Below, in pieces: positions 20,219-29,526 of a stretch of 64,000 nucleotides of DNA; positions within the stretch are counted from its first letter, which is position 1, and each line of letters begins with the position of its first letter. The stretch is from positions 62,001 through 126,000 of the forward strand of contig NZ_LDUG01000016.1 of assembly GCF_001530125.1 (NCBI RefSeq). The letters are read 5' to 3'. Both the position numbers and the translations under genes were made by a program. The DNA comes from Thiobacillus denitrificans. GTDB lineage: Bacteria > Pseudomonadota > Gammaproteobacteria > Burkholderiales > Thiobacillaceae. Below the pieces are notes generated by a model. The model was not told the DNA's origin, did not search any database, and saw only the letters and a program-made list of their open reading frames with translations.

Positions 20219-20911
20219 TCAATCCCCCGGCGCCAGCGTGCGCGCGACCACCCAGCAACTCACTTCCAGTGCGCCGGCTTGCTTCAGCGTCGCGGCCAGT
20301 TCATCAAGACTGGTTCCGGTGGTCATTACGTCGTCGATCAGCGCGATGCGTTTCCCCCGAACGTCGCCGGTGCAGATGAATGCGCCGCGCACATTGCGCC
20401 GCCGCGCATCGTGTTTCAGGCCCATTTGCGGCGGGGTGTCGCGGATGCGCTGGCAGCTGTCGAGGTCGAGCGGCAGGCCGAGCTGCCTCGCCACCGTTCG
20501 TGCGATTTCGGTGGCGTGATTGAAGCCGCGCTCGCGGATGCGGCGCGCATGCAGCGGCATGGGGATCAGGCAGTCCGGGCTGGGGCCGGATGCCACGGCG
20601 TCCGCAAGACAGTTCCCCAGTGCCGGCGCGATGGCGAGCTGGCCGTTGTATTTCAGGCGCGGGATCAGGCGGTCGAGCGGAAACGAATAGGCCAGCGCGG
20701 CGCGGGTGCGGTCGAACGCGGGCGGGTGCTTGAGGCAGGCGCCACATACCTGGCCGTCTGGCGTGGGGATGGCGCACTGCGGGCACTGCGGCAGGCGGTG
20801 CCAGGGCAGGTCGGCCAGGCAGGCCCCACATAGGTGGCCGGTGCCCGATTTCGCGCCGCACAGCAGGCAGGTGAAGGGGAAGACCTGCTTAAAAATTGAC
20901 CTGATGTTCAA
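20219..20911 (-). CDS. comF: ComF family phosphoribosyltransferase-like protein
   Basis: 230 residues. The N-terminal double zinc ribbon has CLLCGAKSGTGHLCGACLAD and CPQCAIPTPDGQVCGACL. The C-terminal type I phosphoribosyltransferase fold has the PRPP loop IALIDDVMTTGTSLDELA. ComF is needed for natural transformation in several bacteria, and relatives (GntX) handle gluconate or DNA uptake; the biochemical activity is unsettled. ATG at 20911 is used. It is divergent from the membrane protein before bioB. Confidence 0.9.
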   Translation of the reverse strand: MNIRSIFKQVFPFTCLLCGAKSGTGHLCGACLADLPWHRLPQCPQCAIPTPDGQVCGACLKHPPAFDRTRAALAYSFPLDRLIPRLKYNGQLAIAPALGNCLADAVASGPSPDCLIPMPLHARRIRERGFNHATEIARTVARQLGLPLDLDSCQRIRDTPPQMGLKHDARRRNVRGAFICTGDVRGKRIALIDDVMTTGTSLDELAATLKQAGALEVSCWVVARTLAPGD

Positions 20912-20965
20912 TTTAGGGGTCGTCCAAATTTGACAGAGGCGCCGCCGCCCCCGAAAATCCGGGCC

Positions 20966-21418
20966 ATGAAAGTAAAACGCGTCATTTCCGCCTCATCCTC
21001 CCGCTTTGCCGCCCAGTTGTTCAACATTCTTACCGTCGTGGCGTTGCTGATTTCGCTGACCGCGTTGCTGTTGGGCAAGCTGCTCGCCAGCCACAAAATC
21101 GGTTTTTTGCCTTTCGTGCTGTCGCTGCCGCCGGTGATGCTCTGGCTGGGCGCGTCGATTTTTGTCTACGCCGGTATCGCCCATCACCCCAACCCGCGCG
21201 CGGCGCATTACAACAAGTGGGCAGGCTACCGCTTTTACGGCGTGATGGGCAGCCTGATGGTGATCGGCCCGGCGATCTACGGCCTGCTCGATGGCTGGCA
21301 GGGGCTGATGCTGGTGCTGGGGCTGGCGGTATTGATTATCGTGCCGTGGGCGCTGTTTGATATTTACAAGGCCGCGCGCGAACCGTGGCAGGACATGACC
21401 ATCGAGGTGGAGCTATGA
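20966..21418 (+). CDS. four-helix integral membrane protein, unknown function
   Basis: 150 residues from ATG 20966 (MKVKRVISASSSRFAAQLFN). Four hydrophobic segments are visible: LTVVALLISLTALLLGKLL, PFVLSLPPVMLWLGASIFVYAG, YGVMGSLMVIGPAIYGLL and LMLVLGLAVLIIVPWALF. Short acidic C-terminal tail. No family recognised. An upstream TTG at 20930 would lengthen it without a ribosome site. It is 103 bp ahead of bioB on the same strand, so it may share transcription with the biotin operon, but nothing ties it functionally to biotin. Confidence 0.75.
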   Translation: MKVKRVISASSSRFAAQLFNILTVVALLISLTALLLGKLLASHKIGFLPFVLSLPPVMLWLGASIFVYAGIAHHPNPRAAHYNKWAGYRFYGVMGSLMVIGPAIYGLLDGWQGLMLVLGLAVLIIVPWALFDIYKAAREPWQDMTIEVEL

Positions 21419-21521
21419 GCAGTAAGCAGGGTTCCCGCGCAGCGGGATGCGCACGTCCGCGAATCGCTCCAGTCGCCGTAAGGCGTTTGCATAACTTGAT
21501 GACTTTACAAGGCGACAATTA

Positions 21522-22475
21522 ATGAATGACATGACTCAACCCGCCAGCAGGCTTTCCATGGCCGAGATCGAGGCCCTGTTCGCCTTGCCCTTTGCCGACC
21601 TGATGTATCAGGCGCAAACCGTTCACCGCGCGCACTTCGACCCCAACCGCGTGCAGCTGTCGACTCTGCTGTCGATCAAGACCGGCGGCTGCTCCGAGGA
21701 TTGCGGCTACTGCCCGCAGTCGGCGCGCTACGACGCCGGGGTGGAAAACCAGGGCCTGCTCAATCTGGACGATGTGCTGGTTGCCGCCCGTGCCGCCAAG
21801 GCCGCCGGTGCCTCGCGCTTCTGCATGGGCGCCGCCTGGCGCGGACCGAAGCAGCGCGACCTCGAACCGGTGCTCGACATGGTGCGCGAAGTGCGCGCGC
21901 TGGGGCTGGAAACCTGCGCCACGCTGGGCATGCTGAAAGACGGCCAGGCCGAGCAGCTGAAAGAGGCCGGGCTCGACTATTACAACCACAACCTCGACAC
22001 CGCGCCAGAGTTCTACGGCGACGTCATCACCACCCGCCAGTACCAGGATCGCCTCGACACCCTGGAGCGCGTGCGCCACGCCGACCTGCACGTGTGCTGC
22101 GGCGGCATCGTCGGCATGGGAGAATCGCGCACCCAGCGCGCCGGCCTGATCGCGCAGCTGGCGAGCCTCGATCCGCAGCCGGAATCGGTGCCGATCAACC
22201 TCTTGGTGCAGGTCGAAGGTACGCCGTTGGCCGGCACCGAGGCGCTCGACCCGCTGGAATTCGTGCGCACCATCGCGGTGGCGCGGCTGTCCATGCCGAA
22301 GAGCTTCGTGCGCCTGTCGGCCGGCCGCCAGCAGATGAGCGACGCGGTGCAGGCGCTGTGTTTTCTTGCCGGCGCCAACTCGATTTTCTACGGCGAGAAG
22401 CTGCTCACCACCGGCAACCCGGAATGGGAACGCGACCAGCGCCTGTTCGACACGCTGGGCCTGACCGCGTTGTGA
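21522..22475 (+). CDS. bioB: biotin synthase
   Basis: Radical-SAM enzyme inserting sulfur into dethiobiotin, the last step of biotin synthesis. The 317 residues have the [4Fe-4S] motif Cys57, Cys61, Cys64 in [37 protein letters not shown] and the [14 protein letters not shown] motif (with the [2Fe-2S] Arg ligand) follow. First gene of bioB-bioF-bioH-bioC-bioD. I see no clear BirA-type TTGTAAACC palindrome upstream, so regulation is not evident. Its TGA overlaps the bioF GTG start. Confidence 0.96.
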   Translation: MNDMTQPASRLSMAEIEALFALPFADLMYQAQTVHRAHFDPNRVQLSTLLSIKTGGCSEDCGYCPQSARYDAGVENQGLLNLDDVLVAARAAKAAGASRFCMGAAWRGPKQRDLEPVLDMVREVRALGLETCATLGMLKDGQAEQLKEAGLDYYNHNLDTAPEFYGDVITTRQYQDRLDTLERVRHADLHVCCGGIVGMGESRTQRAGLIAQLASLDPQPESVPINLLVQVEGTPLAGTEALDPLEFVRTIAVARLSMPKSFVRLSAGRQQMSDAVQALCFLAGANSIFYGEKLLTTGNPEWERDQRLFDTLGLTAL

Positions 22476-23632
22476 GTTTTGCTGCGCTGACCCGCCTGCA
22501 GCAGGGGCTGGAGGCGCTGAAGGCCGACCATCTGGAACGGCGGCGTCGCCTGCTCGACGGTGCGCAGGGCGCCCACGTAACGATCGACGGCCAGCGCGTC
22601 GTTTCCTTCTGCAGCAATGACTATCTCGGCCTTGCTGCCGAGCCGGCGCTGGTTGCCGCCGCGCATGTCGCGCTCGATGCGTGCGGCGTCGGCGCGGGCG
22701 CCGCGCATCTCATCACCGGCCACCACCGTTTTCATCACGACTTCGAGGCCGCCTTCGCGCGCTTCGTCGGCAAGCCGGCGGCATTGCTGTTTTCCACCGG
22801 CTACCTGGCCAACCTCGGCGTGCTGACCACGCTGGTCAGCCGCCAAGGCGAACTGTTCGGCGACAAACTCAATCACGCCTCGCTGGTCGATGCCGCGCAG
22901 CTGTCCGGCGCAAGCCTCACCCGCTATCGCCACAACGACCTGGTGCAGCTCGAAGGCCAACTGGCGGCCAGCACGGCGCAGGACAAAATCATCGCCACCG
23001 ACTTGGTGTTCAGCATGGACGGCGACATTGCGCCGGTCGACGCGCTGCTCGACCTGGCCGAACGTTACGACGCCTGGCTGTACCTCGACGACGCGCACGG
23101 TTTCGGCGTGCTGAACGACGGCCGCGGCGGCATGACCGATCGCGCCCGCGCCAGCGACCGCGTGATTTATCTGGCCACACTCGGCAAGGCCGCCGGCGTG
23201 GCGGGCGCCGCGGTGGCCGCGCACGCCAGTGTGATCGACTGGCTGATCCAGAAAGCGCGGCCCTACATCTACACTACCGCCTCGCCGCCGCTGCTGGCCG
23301 CGTGCCTGCTGGAGAGCCTGCGCCAGATCGAGGCGGGTGACGCGCGACGCGAGCGCCTGCGCAGCCACATCGCGCAGCTGCGCCAGGGGCTGGCCGGACT
23401 CAGGCTCGGCTCGCTGATGCCGTCCGCAACGCCGATCCAGCCGCTGCTGATCGGCGCCAACGCGGATGCGGTGCGGCTGTCGCAGGCCTTGCTGCAGCGC
23501 GGCCTGCTGGTGCCCGCGATCCGCACGCCGACGGTGCCCATCAATACTGCGCGGCTGCGCATCACCCTGTCGGCCGCGCACAGCGCCGACGATGTCGCAC
23601 AACTCGTCGAGGCCCTGCATGTCGTCGCCTAA
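22472..23632 (+). CDS. bioF: 8-amino-7-oxononanoate synthase
   Basis: PLP-dependent condensation of pimeloyl-ACP (or -CoA) with alanine. 386 residues starting at GTG 22472 ([20 protein letters not shown]), where GTGA overlaps the bioB stop. Family motifs are [33 protein letters not shown] and the PLP lysine in [16 protein letters not shown] (about 237). The same frame is open well upstream inside bioB, but that part is unrelated and should not be annotated as a fusion. It overlaps bioH by 14 bp. Confidence 0.95.
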   Translation: MSFAALTRLQQGLEALKADHLERRRRLLDGAQGAHVTIDGQRVVSFCSNDYLGLAAEPALVAAAHVALDACGVGAGAAHLITGHHRFHHDFEAAFARFVGKPAALLFSTGYLANLGVLTTLVSRQGELFGDKLNHASLVDAAQLSGASLTRYRHNDLVQLEGQLAASTAQDKIIATDLVFSMDGDIAPVDALLDLAERYDAWLYLDDAHGFGVLNDGRGGMTDRARASDRVIYLATLGKAAGVAGAAVAAHASVIDWLIQKARPYIYTTASPPLLAACLLESLRQIEAGDARRERLRSHIAQLRQGLAGLRLGSLMPSATPIQPLLIGANADAVRLSQALLQRGLLVPAIRTPTVPINTARLRITLSAAHSADDVAQLVEALHVVA

Positions 23633-24365
23633 ATCCATCCTCGCGCTGGTGCACGGCTGGGGCATGAATGCCCGCGTGTTCGACGCACTGGCCGATCTGC
23701 TGGCGGACGATTTCGAGGTGTGCGTGTTTGACCTGCCGGGCCACGGAGGGCGTGATGCGCTGGCCGACAACACCCTGCACGGCTGGGCGGACGACCTGGC
23801 GCAACGGTTGCCGGACAATGCCACCCTGCTTGGCTGGTCGCTCGGCGGTCAGGTGGCAATGCGCGCGGCGCTCGATCACCCTCGCAAAGTCACGCGCCTG
23901 ATCCTGCTGGCGTCGACCCCGAAGTTCGTCGCGACAGAAGACTGGCAGCGCGGCATGGCGCCTGCCGACCTGCAGGACTTCGGCGCCGCACTGCTGGCCG
24001 ATCCGCAGGCCACGCTGCTGCGCTTCCTGAGCCTGCAGACGCGCGGCATGAGCGGGCAGAAGGCAATGCTGCAGCCGTTGCGGCAGACGCTCCTGACTAT
24101 GCCCGAACCGAGCCGCGAGGCGCTGGCGAGCGGACTGGCGATATTGCGCGACACCGACCTGCGCGCGGAACTGCCGCAGCTGATGCAACCGACCCTGGTG
24201 CTGCATGGCGCGCTCGACACGCTGACGCCGCCGGCAGCGGGCGCCTGGTTGGCCGAGACCTTGCCCGCTGCGCAGCACATCGAGTTTTCCCGTGCCGCGC
24301 ATGCGCCGCACCTGTCGCACGGGAAAGAGGTGGCTGCTGCGATCGGACGCTTTGCCCATGACTGA
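23619..24365 (+). CDS. bioH: pimeloyl-ACP methyl ester carboxylesterase
   Basis: Alpha/beta-hydrolase that removes the methyl ester from pimeloyl-ACP methyl ester, ending the BioC-BioH route to pimelate. 248 residues from ATG 23619, which lies inside the end of bioF. Nucleophile Ser74 is in GWSLGGQVA, the acid in HGALDTLTPP and the catalytic His in AAHAPHLSH. The oxyanion region LVHGWGMNARVF is also intact. It overlaps bioC by 8 bp (ATGACTGA). The genomic pairing with bioC supports BioH over other esterases. Confidence 0.93.
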   Translation: MSSPKSILALVHGWGMNARVFDALADLLADDFEVCVFDLPGHGGRDALADNTLHGWADDLAQRLPDNATLLGWSLGGQVAMRAALDHPRKVTRLILLASTPKFVATEDWQRGMAPADLQDFGAALLADPQATLLRFLSLQTRGMSGQKAMLQPLRQTLLTMPEPSREALASGLAILRDTDLRAELPQLMQPTLVLHGALDTLTPPAAGAWLAETLPAAQHIEFSRAAHAPHLSHGKEVAAAIGRFAHD

Positions 24366-25278
24366 ATCCGAACTCGATTTCGCCGAAGTGCGGCGCGCCT
24401 TCGACCATGCCGCCGCCAGCTACGATGCGCACGCGGTACTGCAGCGCGAGGTGTGCGACCGCCTGCTCGAGCGGCTTGATTTCATGACCCTGCAGCCGGG
24501 CCGTGTGCTCGATGTCGGCAGCGGCACCGGCTATGGCCTGGCGCACTTGCGCGCGCGCTATGCGGAGGCCGAACTCAGCGCCCTCGACATCGCACCGGCC
24601 ATGCTCTCCGCCGCGCGTGCGCGCCTGCCGCAGCCGGGCTGGGCGCAGCGTGCGCGGTCGCGCCTGGCTCCGGCTTCTGCGCGCGCCACCCATCTGGTGT
24701 GCGCCGACATGGCGCGGCTGCCGCTGGCGCCCAACAGCATGAACCTCGTCTGGTCCAGCCTGGCGCTGCAGTGGGCGCATGATCTCGAGGCCACCCTCAA
24801 AGGCTTTCACCAAGTGCTGGCGCCTGGCGGCCTGCTGATGTTCGCCACCTTCGGACCCGACACGCTGAAGGAGTTGCGCGCGGCCTTCAGGTCCATCGAC
24901 GACGCGCCACATGTCAATCGCTTCATCGACCTGCACGACATCGGTGACATGCTCATCCACGCCGGGTTCGCCAGCCCGGTGATGGAAATGGAAATACTGA
25001 CGCTGACTTACGCCGATCTCAAAACCCTGATGCGTGATCTCAAGGGCATCGGTGCGCACAACGCGGCAACGACCCGGCGGCGTGGCCTGCTCGGCAAGTC
25101 GGCGTGGGCGCGACTGGAACAGGCGTATGCGCTGCATCGGATCGAAGGCCGTCTGCCGGCCACCTTCGAAGTGATCTACGGCCATGCGTGGTCAGGCGAC
25201 AAGACGCGGCGCGAAGACGGGCGCCAGGTGATCGAGTTCAACATCGGCGCGCGCCGCCGCAAGCTGGGACTGGCATGA
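24358..25278 (+). CDS. bioC: malonyl-ACP O-methyltransferase
   Basis: SAM-dependent methyltransferase that caps malonyl-ACP so that fatty-acid synthase can build the pimeloyl chain. 306 residues from ATG 24358. N-terminal RRAFDHAAASYDAHAVLQ is the BioC signature. SAM motif I is VLDVGSGTGYGLAHL (about 48-62), with post-motif LSALDIAPAML and the LVWSSLALQWAHD segment later. C-terminal FEVIYGHAWSG is typical of BioC. Slightly longer than the E. coli enzyme, with an extra basic stretch RLPQPGWAQRARSRL after motif II. TGA overlaps the bioD ATG. Confidence 0.94.
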   Translation: MTESELDFAEVRRAFDHAAASYDAHAVLQREVCDRLLERLDFMTLQPGRVLDVGSGTGYGLAHLRARYAEAELSALDIAPAMLSAARARLPQPGWAQRARSRLAPASARATHLVCADMARLPLAPNSMNLVWSSLALQWAHDLEATLKGFHQVLAPGGLLMFATFGPDTLKELRAAFRSIDDAPHVNRFIDLHDIGDMLIHAGFASPVMEMEILTLTYADLKTLMRDLKGIGAHNAATTRRRGLLGKSAWARLEQAYALHRIEGRLPATFEVIYGHAWSGDKTRREDGRQVIEFNIGARRRKLGLA

Positions 25279-25970
25279 GTGCGCGCGGCCTGTTTGTCAC
25301 CGGCACCGATACCGGCGTCGGCAAGACGCAGGTGGCGGTGGCGCTGATTCATGCGCTGCGCGCGCGCGGCCTGCGCGTGGCGGCGATGAAGCCGGTGGCG
25401 GCAGGCCACGCGCCGGGCGAGTTGAACGAGGATGTGGCGGCGCTGCTGCAGGCGGCCAACGTGGCAGCCGACCTGCGTGATGTGAATCCCTATGCCTTTG
25501 CCGAGCCGGTTGCGCCGCATATCGCCGCGCAGCAGGCCGGCGTGCGGATCGAACTGGAGGTCATTGCCGCGGCGTATTCCCGGCTCGCCGCCGCCGCCGA
25601 CGTGGTGGTGGTCGAAGGTGCAGGCGGCTGGCGCGTGCCCTTGAATGCGCGCGACGACATGGCGGACCTGGCACAGCGACTGGGCCTGCCCGTCGTGCTC
25701 GTGGTCGGGCTGCGTCTCGGCTGCCTCAACCATGCGCTGCTGACGGCAGAGTCGATTGCACAGCGCCAGTTGCCGTGGGCCGGCTGGGTGGGCAACCACG
25801 TCGACCCGGCGATGGCCCGCCAGGTCGAAAATGTGGCCGCGCTGCGCGCGCGGCTGCCCGGTTCGTGTCTGGGTGTGCAGGAGTTTCTTCATGAAGAACT
25901 TGCTTCAGTAGCGGTGCTGCAATGGCTGACGTTGCCTGAAGAATTGGTATATTTAAATAGTCTTAAATAA
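25275..25970 (+). CDS. bioD: dethiobiotin synthetase
   Basis: ATP-dependent ring closure of 7,8-diaminononanoate to dethiobiotin. 231 residues from ATG 25275 (ATGA overlap with bioC). P-loop is TGTDTGVGKTQVAVAL (9-24). MKPVAAG, VVVEGAGGWRVPLN and VVGLRLGCLNHALLTAE are family motifs. Last gene of the biotin operon; the aminotransferase gene bioA is not in this window. The final codons are strikingly A/T-rich compared with the rest of the gene, merging into an A/T-rich intergenic stretch. Confidence 0.95.
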   Translation: MSARGLFVTGTDTGVGKTQVAVALIHALRARGLRVAAMKPVAAGHAPGELNEDVAALLQAANVAADLRDVNPYAFAEPVAPHIAAQQAGVRIELEVIAAAYSRLAAAADVVVVEGAGGWRVPLNARDDMADLAQRLGLPVVLVVGLRLGCLNHALLTAESIAQRQLPWAGWVGNHVDPAMARQVENVAALRARLPGSCLGVQEFLHEELASVAVLQWLTLPEELVYLNSLK

Positions 25971-26084
25971 CGATATTTAATAAACAAATCAATAAGCTAA
26001 TACGATCGTACTGCTTGTTCTGGCGTGTGGCGTCGTGCTATTGTCTGCGACATATTGCCGCACTCGGTTTCCTCGATTCCAGAT

Positions 26085-26570
26085 ATGGGACAGGTGAATA
26101 CGGAAGACTGTGCGGGTGAGTTAGCAGGCGCGTTTGTATTCCAATCTCGCCCCAACCATTCGCTGACCCGCCCCCAGGAACGGCTCGTGTTCTGGAGCCT
26201 GGCGGCACTGTGTTTTGCGATGGCGACCGGTTTTGCCCTGATGGGTTACTGGCTGCCCCTGCCATTTGCCGGCCTGGAGATCGGCTTGCTGGCCTGGGCA
26301 TTCAAGGTTTTGCGCAGTCGTGAGGGGGATTACGAAACCCTCAAGATCGAAGGCGATGTGGTGGTGCTGGAATGGCATTGCGGTAACCAGGGAGAGCGTC
26401 GGGAACTGAATCGCCAGTGGGCGCGTGTGGTATGCAACTGCAGGACGCCGGGCAGGAATTGCCGTCTCAGCCTCTGTTCGCATGGTCACGCAACGGAAGT
26501 TGGGAAGTATCTGAATGACGAGGCGCGGCTACAGCTGGCCGCCACGCTACGCAGCAGGTTGCAAGAATAA
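26085..26570 (+). CDS. DUF2244 integral membrane protein
   Basis: 161 residues. Two close hydrophobic segments (VFWSLAALCFAMATGFALMGY and LPFAGLEIGLLAWAFKVL) are followed by a soluble C-terminal half (YETLKIEGDVVVLEWHCG..ERRELNRQWARVV). This is the DUF2244 layout found upstream of cytochrome oxidase genes in many proteobacteria. Starts: ATG 26085 is chosen by domain position; a GTG at 26025 is also in frame, and neither has a strong ribosome site. It is 81 bp upstream of ctaC and likely belongs to the oxidase operon. Function unknown. Confidence 0.82.
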   Translation: MGQVNTEDCAGELAGAFVFQSRPNHSLTRPQERLVFWSLAALCFAMATGFALMGYWLPLPFAGLEIGLLAWAFKVLRSREGDYETLKIEGDVVVLEWHCGNQGERRELNRQWARVVCNCRTPGRNCRLSLCSHGHATEVGKYLNDEARLQLAATLRSRLQE

Positions 26571-26651
26571 CGAAGCGCAGCAGGTTGCAGGGTTAACCGC
26601 AACACACGCCGCAACGACACCAATAATGGGGACGAGAGGACGGGGGACGCG

Positions 26652-27806
26652 ATGAAAAGCAAGTGGCAACGTGTAGGAATGATGGGAGCAGCGCTGGCGT
26701 TCAGCCAATCGACGCTGGCAGACTACGCATACAACCTGCAAACACCGGCGAGTCAGGTGGCGCAGGATGTGTTCGATCTGCACAACCTCATCATGCTGGT
26801 GTGCCTGGGGATCTTCGTAGTGGTCTTCAGTGCGATGTTCTATTCGCTGCTGAAGCACCGCAAGTCGCTCGGCCACAAGGCTGCGAATTTCCACGAAAAC
26901 ACCACGGTCGAAATTATCTGGACGGTGATTCCCTTCGTGATCCTGATGGGTATGGCCTATCCGGCGGCCAGGGTGGTGATCGACATGAAGGACACGACCA
27001 ACCCTGACATGACCGTCAAAATAACGGGCTTTCAGTGGAAGTGGAGTTACGACTACCTCAACGACGACATCAGCTTTTACAGCAACCTTTCCACCCCGCG
27101 CGAACAGATCGTCGGTACCGCCGAAAAGGGCGAGCATTATCTGCTCGAAGTCGATGAGCCGATGGTGGTACCGGTCGGCAAACGGGTGCGCCTGCTGATT
27201 ACCGCCAACGATGTGATCCATTCCTGGTGGGTGCCTGCGCTGAGTGTCAAGCAGGACGCGATTCCTGGTTTCATCCGCGACAGCTGGTTCAAGGCTGACA
27301 GGATCGGCACCTATCGTGGCCAGTGCGCCGAACTGTGCGGCAAGGATCATGGCTTCATGCCGATCGTGGTCGAGGTGGTGTCGGAAGAGGACTACAAGGT
27401 CTGGGTCGAGAAGAAGAAAGGCGCTGCGGCCAGCGCAGCGGCCGACAACACCCGGACCTTCGACGCGGCGGAACTGATTGCACGCGGCGAGACGGTCTAC
27501 CAAGCCAACTGCGCCGCCTGCCATCAGGCCGACGGCAAGGGTCTGCCCGGTGTGTTTCCGGCAATCAGTGGGTCCAAGATCGCCACCGGGCCGATTGCCG
27601 ATCATATCAATGTGATCCTGAACGGTCGCCCCGGTACAGCGATGGCAGCGTTCGCCGGTCAGTTGTCCGACGCCGACATCGCCGCTGTCGTGACCTACCA
27701 GCGCAATACGTGGGACAACAAGACGGGTGACCTGGCGCAGCCTGCCCAGATTGCCGCCGCACGGGGTGGGGCCGCCGGTGAAGCCGCCGCACCCGCTGCG
27801 CAGTAA
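26652..27806 (+). CDS. ctaC: cytochrome c oxidase subunit II with fused cytochrome c (caa3 type)
   Basis: Receives electrons at the CuA site of the haem-copper oxidase. 384 residues: signal peptide, two membrane helices (LIMLVCLGIFVVVFSAMFYSL and VEIIWTVIPFVILMGMAYPA), then a cupredoxin domain. CuA ligands are visible in GQCAELCGKDHGFM (Cys225, Glu227, Cys229, His233, Met236). A C-terminal class I cytochrome c domain follows, with CAACH (Cys287, Cys290, His291) and a Met near GTAMAAF. The fused haem c makes this a caa3-type enzyme that can bypass or dock a soluble cytochrome c. A GGGGGA ribosome site precedes the ATG. Confidence 0.96.
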   Translation: MKSKWQRVGMMGAALAFSQSTLADYAYNLQTPASQVAQDVFDLHNLIMLVCLGIFVVVFSAMFYSLLKHRKSLGHKAANFHENTTVEIIWTVIPFVILMGMAYPAARVVIDMKDTTNPDMTVKITGFQWKWSYDYLNDDISFYSNLSTPREQIVGTAEKGEHYLLEVDEPMVVPVGKRVRLLITANDVIHSWWVPALSVKQDAIPGFIRDSWFKADRIGTYRGQCAELCGKDHGFMPIVVEVVSEEDYKVWVEKKKGAAASAAADNTRTFDAAELIARGETVYQANCAACHQADGKGLPGVFPAISGSKIATGPIADHINVILNGRPGTAMAAFAGQLSDADIAAVVTYQRNTWDNKTGDLAQPAQIAAARGGAAGEAAAPAAQ

Positions 27807-27830
27807 ACAATATAAAGAGGAGAGCACACG

Positions 27831-29408
27831 ATGTCTGATGCTGTACACGCCCACGACGATCACGGCCACGGCCATCCCAGCGGGATCATGCGCTGGCTGA
27901 CTACCACCAACCACAAGGACATCGGCACGATGTACCTGTGGTTCGCGCTCATCATGCTGTTTTCGGCAGGCACCATGGCGCTGCTGATTCGCGCCGAGCT
28001 ATTCCAGCCCGGTATGCAACTCACCAACCCGGATTTCTTCAACCAGCTCACCACGATGCACGGGCTGATCATGATTTTCGGCGCGATCATGCCGGCCTTT
28101 TCAGGGTTTGCGAACTGGCAGGTGCCGCTGATGATCGGCGCGCCCGACATGGCGTTTCCACGCATGAACAACTGGGCGTTCTGGCTGCTGCCCGTGGCAG
28201 GTATCCTGCTGATCTCGTCCTTCCTGTTGCCCGGCGGTGCAGTGGCGGGTGGCTGGACGATGTATCCGCCGCTGTTCATCCAGGGCGGCATTTCCTACGA
28301 CCTGACGATTCTGGCGGTCCACATCCTGGGTCTGTCGTCGATCATGGGTTCGATCAACATCGTCACCACCATCCTCAACATGCGCGCGCCCGGCCTCACA
28401 CTGATGAAGATGCCGCTGTTCGTGTGGACCTGGCTGATCACCGCCTACCTGCTGCTCGCCACCATGCCGGTATTGGCGGGTGCGGTGACCATGTTGCTGA
28501 CCGACCGCAACTTCGGTACCCATTTCTTCAACGCGGCCGGTGGCGGCGACCCGGTGATGTTCCAGCACATCTTCTGGTTCTTCGGCCATCCCGAGGTCTA
28601 CATCCTGATCCTGCCCGCGTTCGGAATCGTGTCCAGCATCATCCCGACCTTCGCACGCAAGCCGTTGTTCGGTTACGCGTCGATGGTGTATGCGACGGCT
28701 TCCATCGCGATCCTGTCGTTCACCGTGTGGGCGCACCATATGTTTTCAGTGGGCATGCCTGCCGCCGCGCAATTGTTCTTCATGTTCTCGACCATGTTGA
28801 TCGCGGTGCCGACCGGCGTGAAGATATTTAACTGGGTGGCCACGATGTGGCGGGGCTCGCTGACCTTCGAAACACCGATGCTGTTCGCTATCGCCTTTGT
28901 CTGCCTGTTTACGATTGGCGGCTTCTCCGGCCTGGTGCTGGCGATCGCGCCGGTCGATATCCAGTTGCAAGACACCTACTACGTGGTGGCACACTTCCAC
29001 TACGTGCTGGTTTCCGGCGCGCTATTCTCCATCTTCGCCGGCATCTACTACTGGCTGCCGAAGTGGACTGGCCACATGTACAACGAAACGCTGGGCAAGT
29101 GGCACTTCTGGATGTCGGTCATCGGCATGAACATTCTGTTCTTCCCGATGCACTTCCTCGGTCTGGCCGGCATGCCGCGCCGCATTCCCGACTACGCGCT
29201 GCAGTTCACCGAGTTCAACCAGATTGCCACCGTCGGAGCCTTCATCTTCGGCTTCTCGCAGCTGATTTTCCTGGTGCTCGTGCTGAAGACGGTCAAGGGC
29301 GGCGCCAAGGCGACCGATCAGGTATGGGAGGGTGCGGAAGGGCTGGAGTGGACGCTGCCGTCGCCCGCGCCGTATCACACCTTTGAAACCGCGCCGGTGG
29401 TGAAATGA
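27831..29408 (+). CDS. ctaD: cytochrome c oxidase subunit I
   Basis: Catalytic subunit with haem a and the haem a3-CuB centre, reducing O2 and pumping protons across the inner membrane. 525 residues, about 12 helices. Seen: haem a ligand in [16 protein letters not shown]-channel Glu and crosslinked His-Tyr in [10 protein letters not shown], CuB histidines in [11 protein letters not shown]-channel Lys in [10 protein letters not shown], and haem ligands in VVAHFHYVL. All A-family residues are intact. Follows ctaC by 24 bp. Its TGA overlaps the ATG of a 39-residue gene. Confidence 0.97.
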   Translation: MSDAVHAHDDHGHGHPSGIMRWLTTTNHKDIGTMYLWFALIMLFSAGTMALLIRAELFQPGMQLTNPDFFNQLTTMHGLIMIFGAIMPAFSGFANWQVPLMIGAPDMAFPRMNNWAFWLLPVAGILLISSFLLPGGAVAGGWTMYPPLFIQGGISYDLTILAVHILGLSSIMGSINIVTTILNMRAPGLTLMKMPLFVWTWLITAYLLLATMPVLAGAVTMLLTDRNFGTHFFNAAGGGDPVMFQHIFWFFGHPEVYILILPAFGIVSSIIPTFARKPLFGYASMVYATASIAILSFTVWAHHMFSVGMPAAAQLFFMFSTMLIAVPTGVKIFNWVATMWRGSLTFETPMLFAIAFVCLFTIGGFSGLVLAIAPVDIQLQDTYYVVAHFHYVLVSGALFSIFAGIYYWLPKWTGHMYNETLGKWHFWMSVIGMNILFFPMHFLGLAGMPRRIPDYALQFTEFNQIATVGAFIFGFSQLIFLVLVLKTVKGGAKATDQVWEGAEGLEWTLPSPAPYHTFETAPVVK

Positions 29409-29524
29409 GCGGGGGCCTGGCAGGCATGACGGACAAGCGCAACGGCAAATACCGCACGGCAGCCATTCTGGCGGTACTTGTCATCGGCCTGTTTGTTTTC
29501 ACCCTGTATAGCGGGCTGAAATAA
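29405..29524 (+). CDS. cytochrome oxidase small assembly protein-like peptide
   Basis: 39-residue single-helix membrane protein. It starts at ATG 29405 overlapping the ctaD stop (ATGA), with basic N-terminus [11 protein letters not shown] and helix [20 protein letters not shown]. Its place between ctaD and ctaG, its size and its Lys/Arg-then-helix design match the small assembly protein found there in many betaproteobacteria. An internal ATG at 29426 would give a 32-residue form. It ends 2 bp before ctaG, so it is part of the oxidase operon. Confidence 0.78.
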   Translation: MSGGLAGMTDKRNGKYRTAAILAVLVIGLFVFTLYSGLK

Positions 29525-29526
29525 GC

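Noticed and set aside
21419-21521. BirA or BioR operator ahead of bioB
   Set aside because: No TTGTAAACC or equivalent inverted repeat; only a small CGCCGTAAGGCG hairpin is present.
21701-22471. Possible N-terminal fusion to bioF (643-codon frame)
   Set aside because: The upstream part is an out-of-frame reading of bioB with Arg/Pro-rich sequence; GTG at 22472 gives the normal BioF N-terminus.
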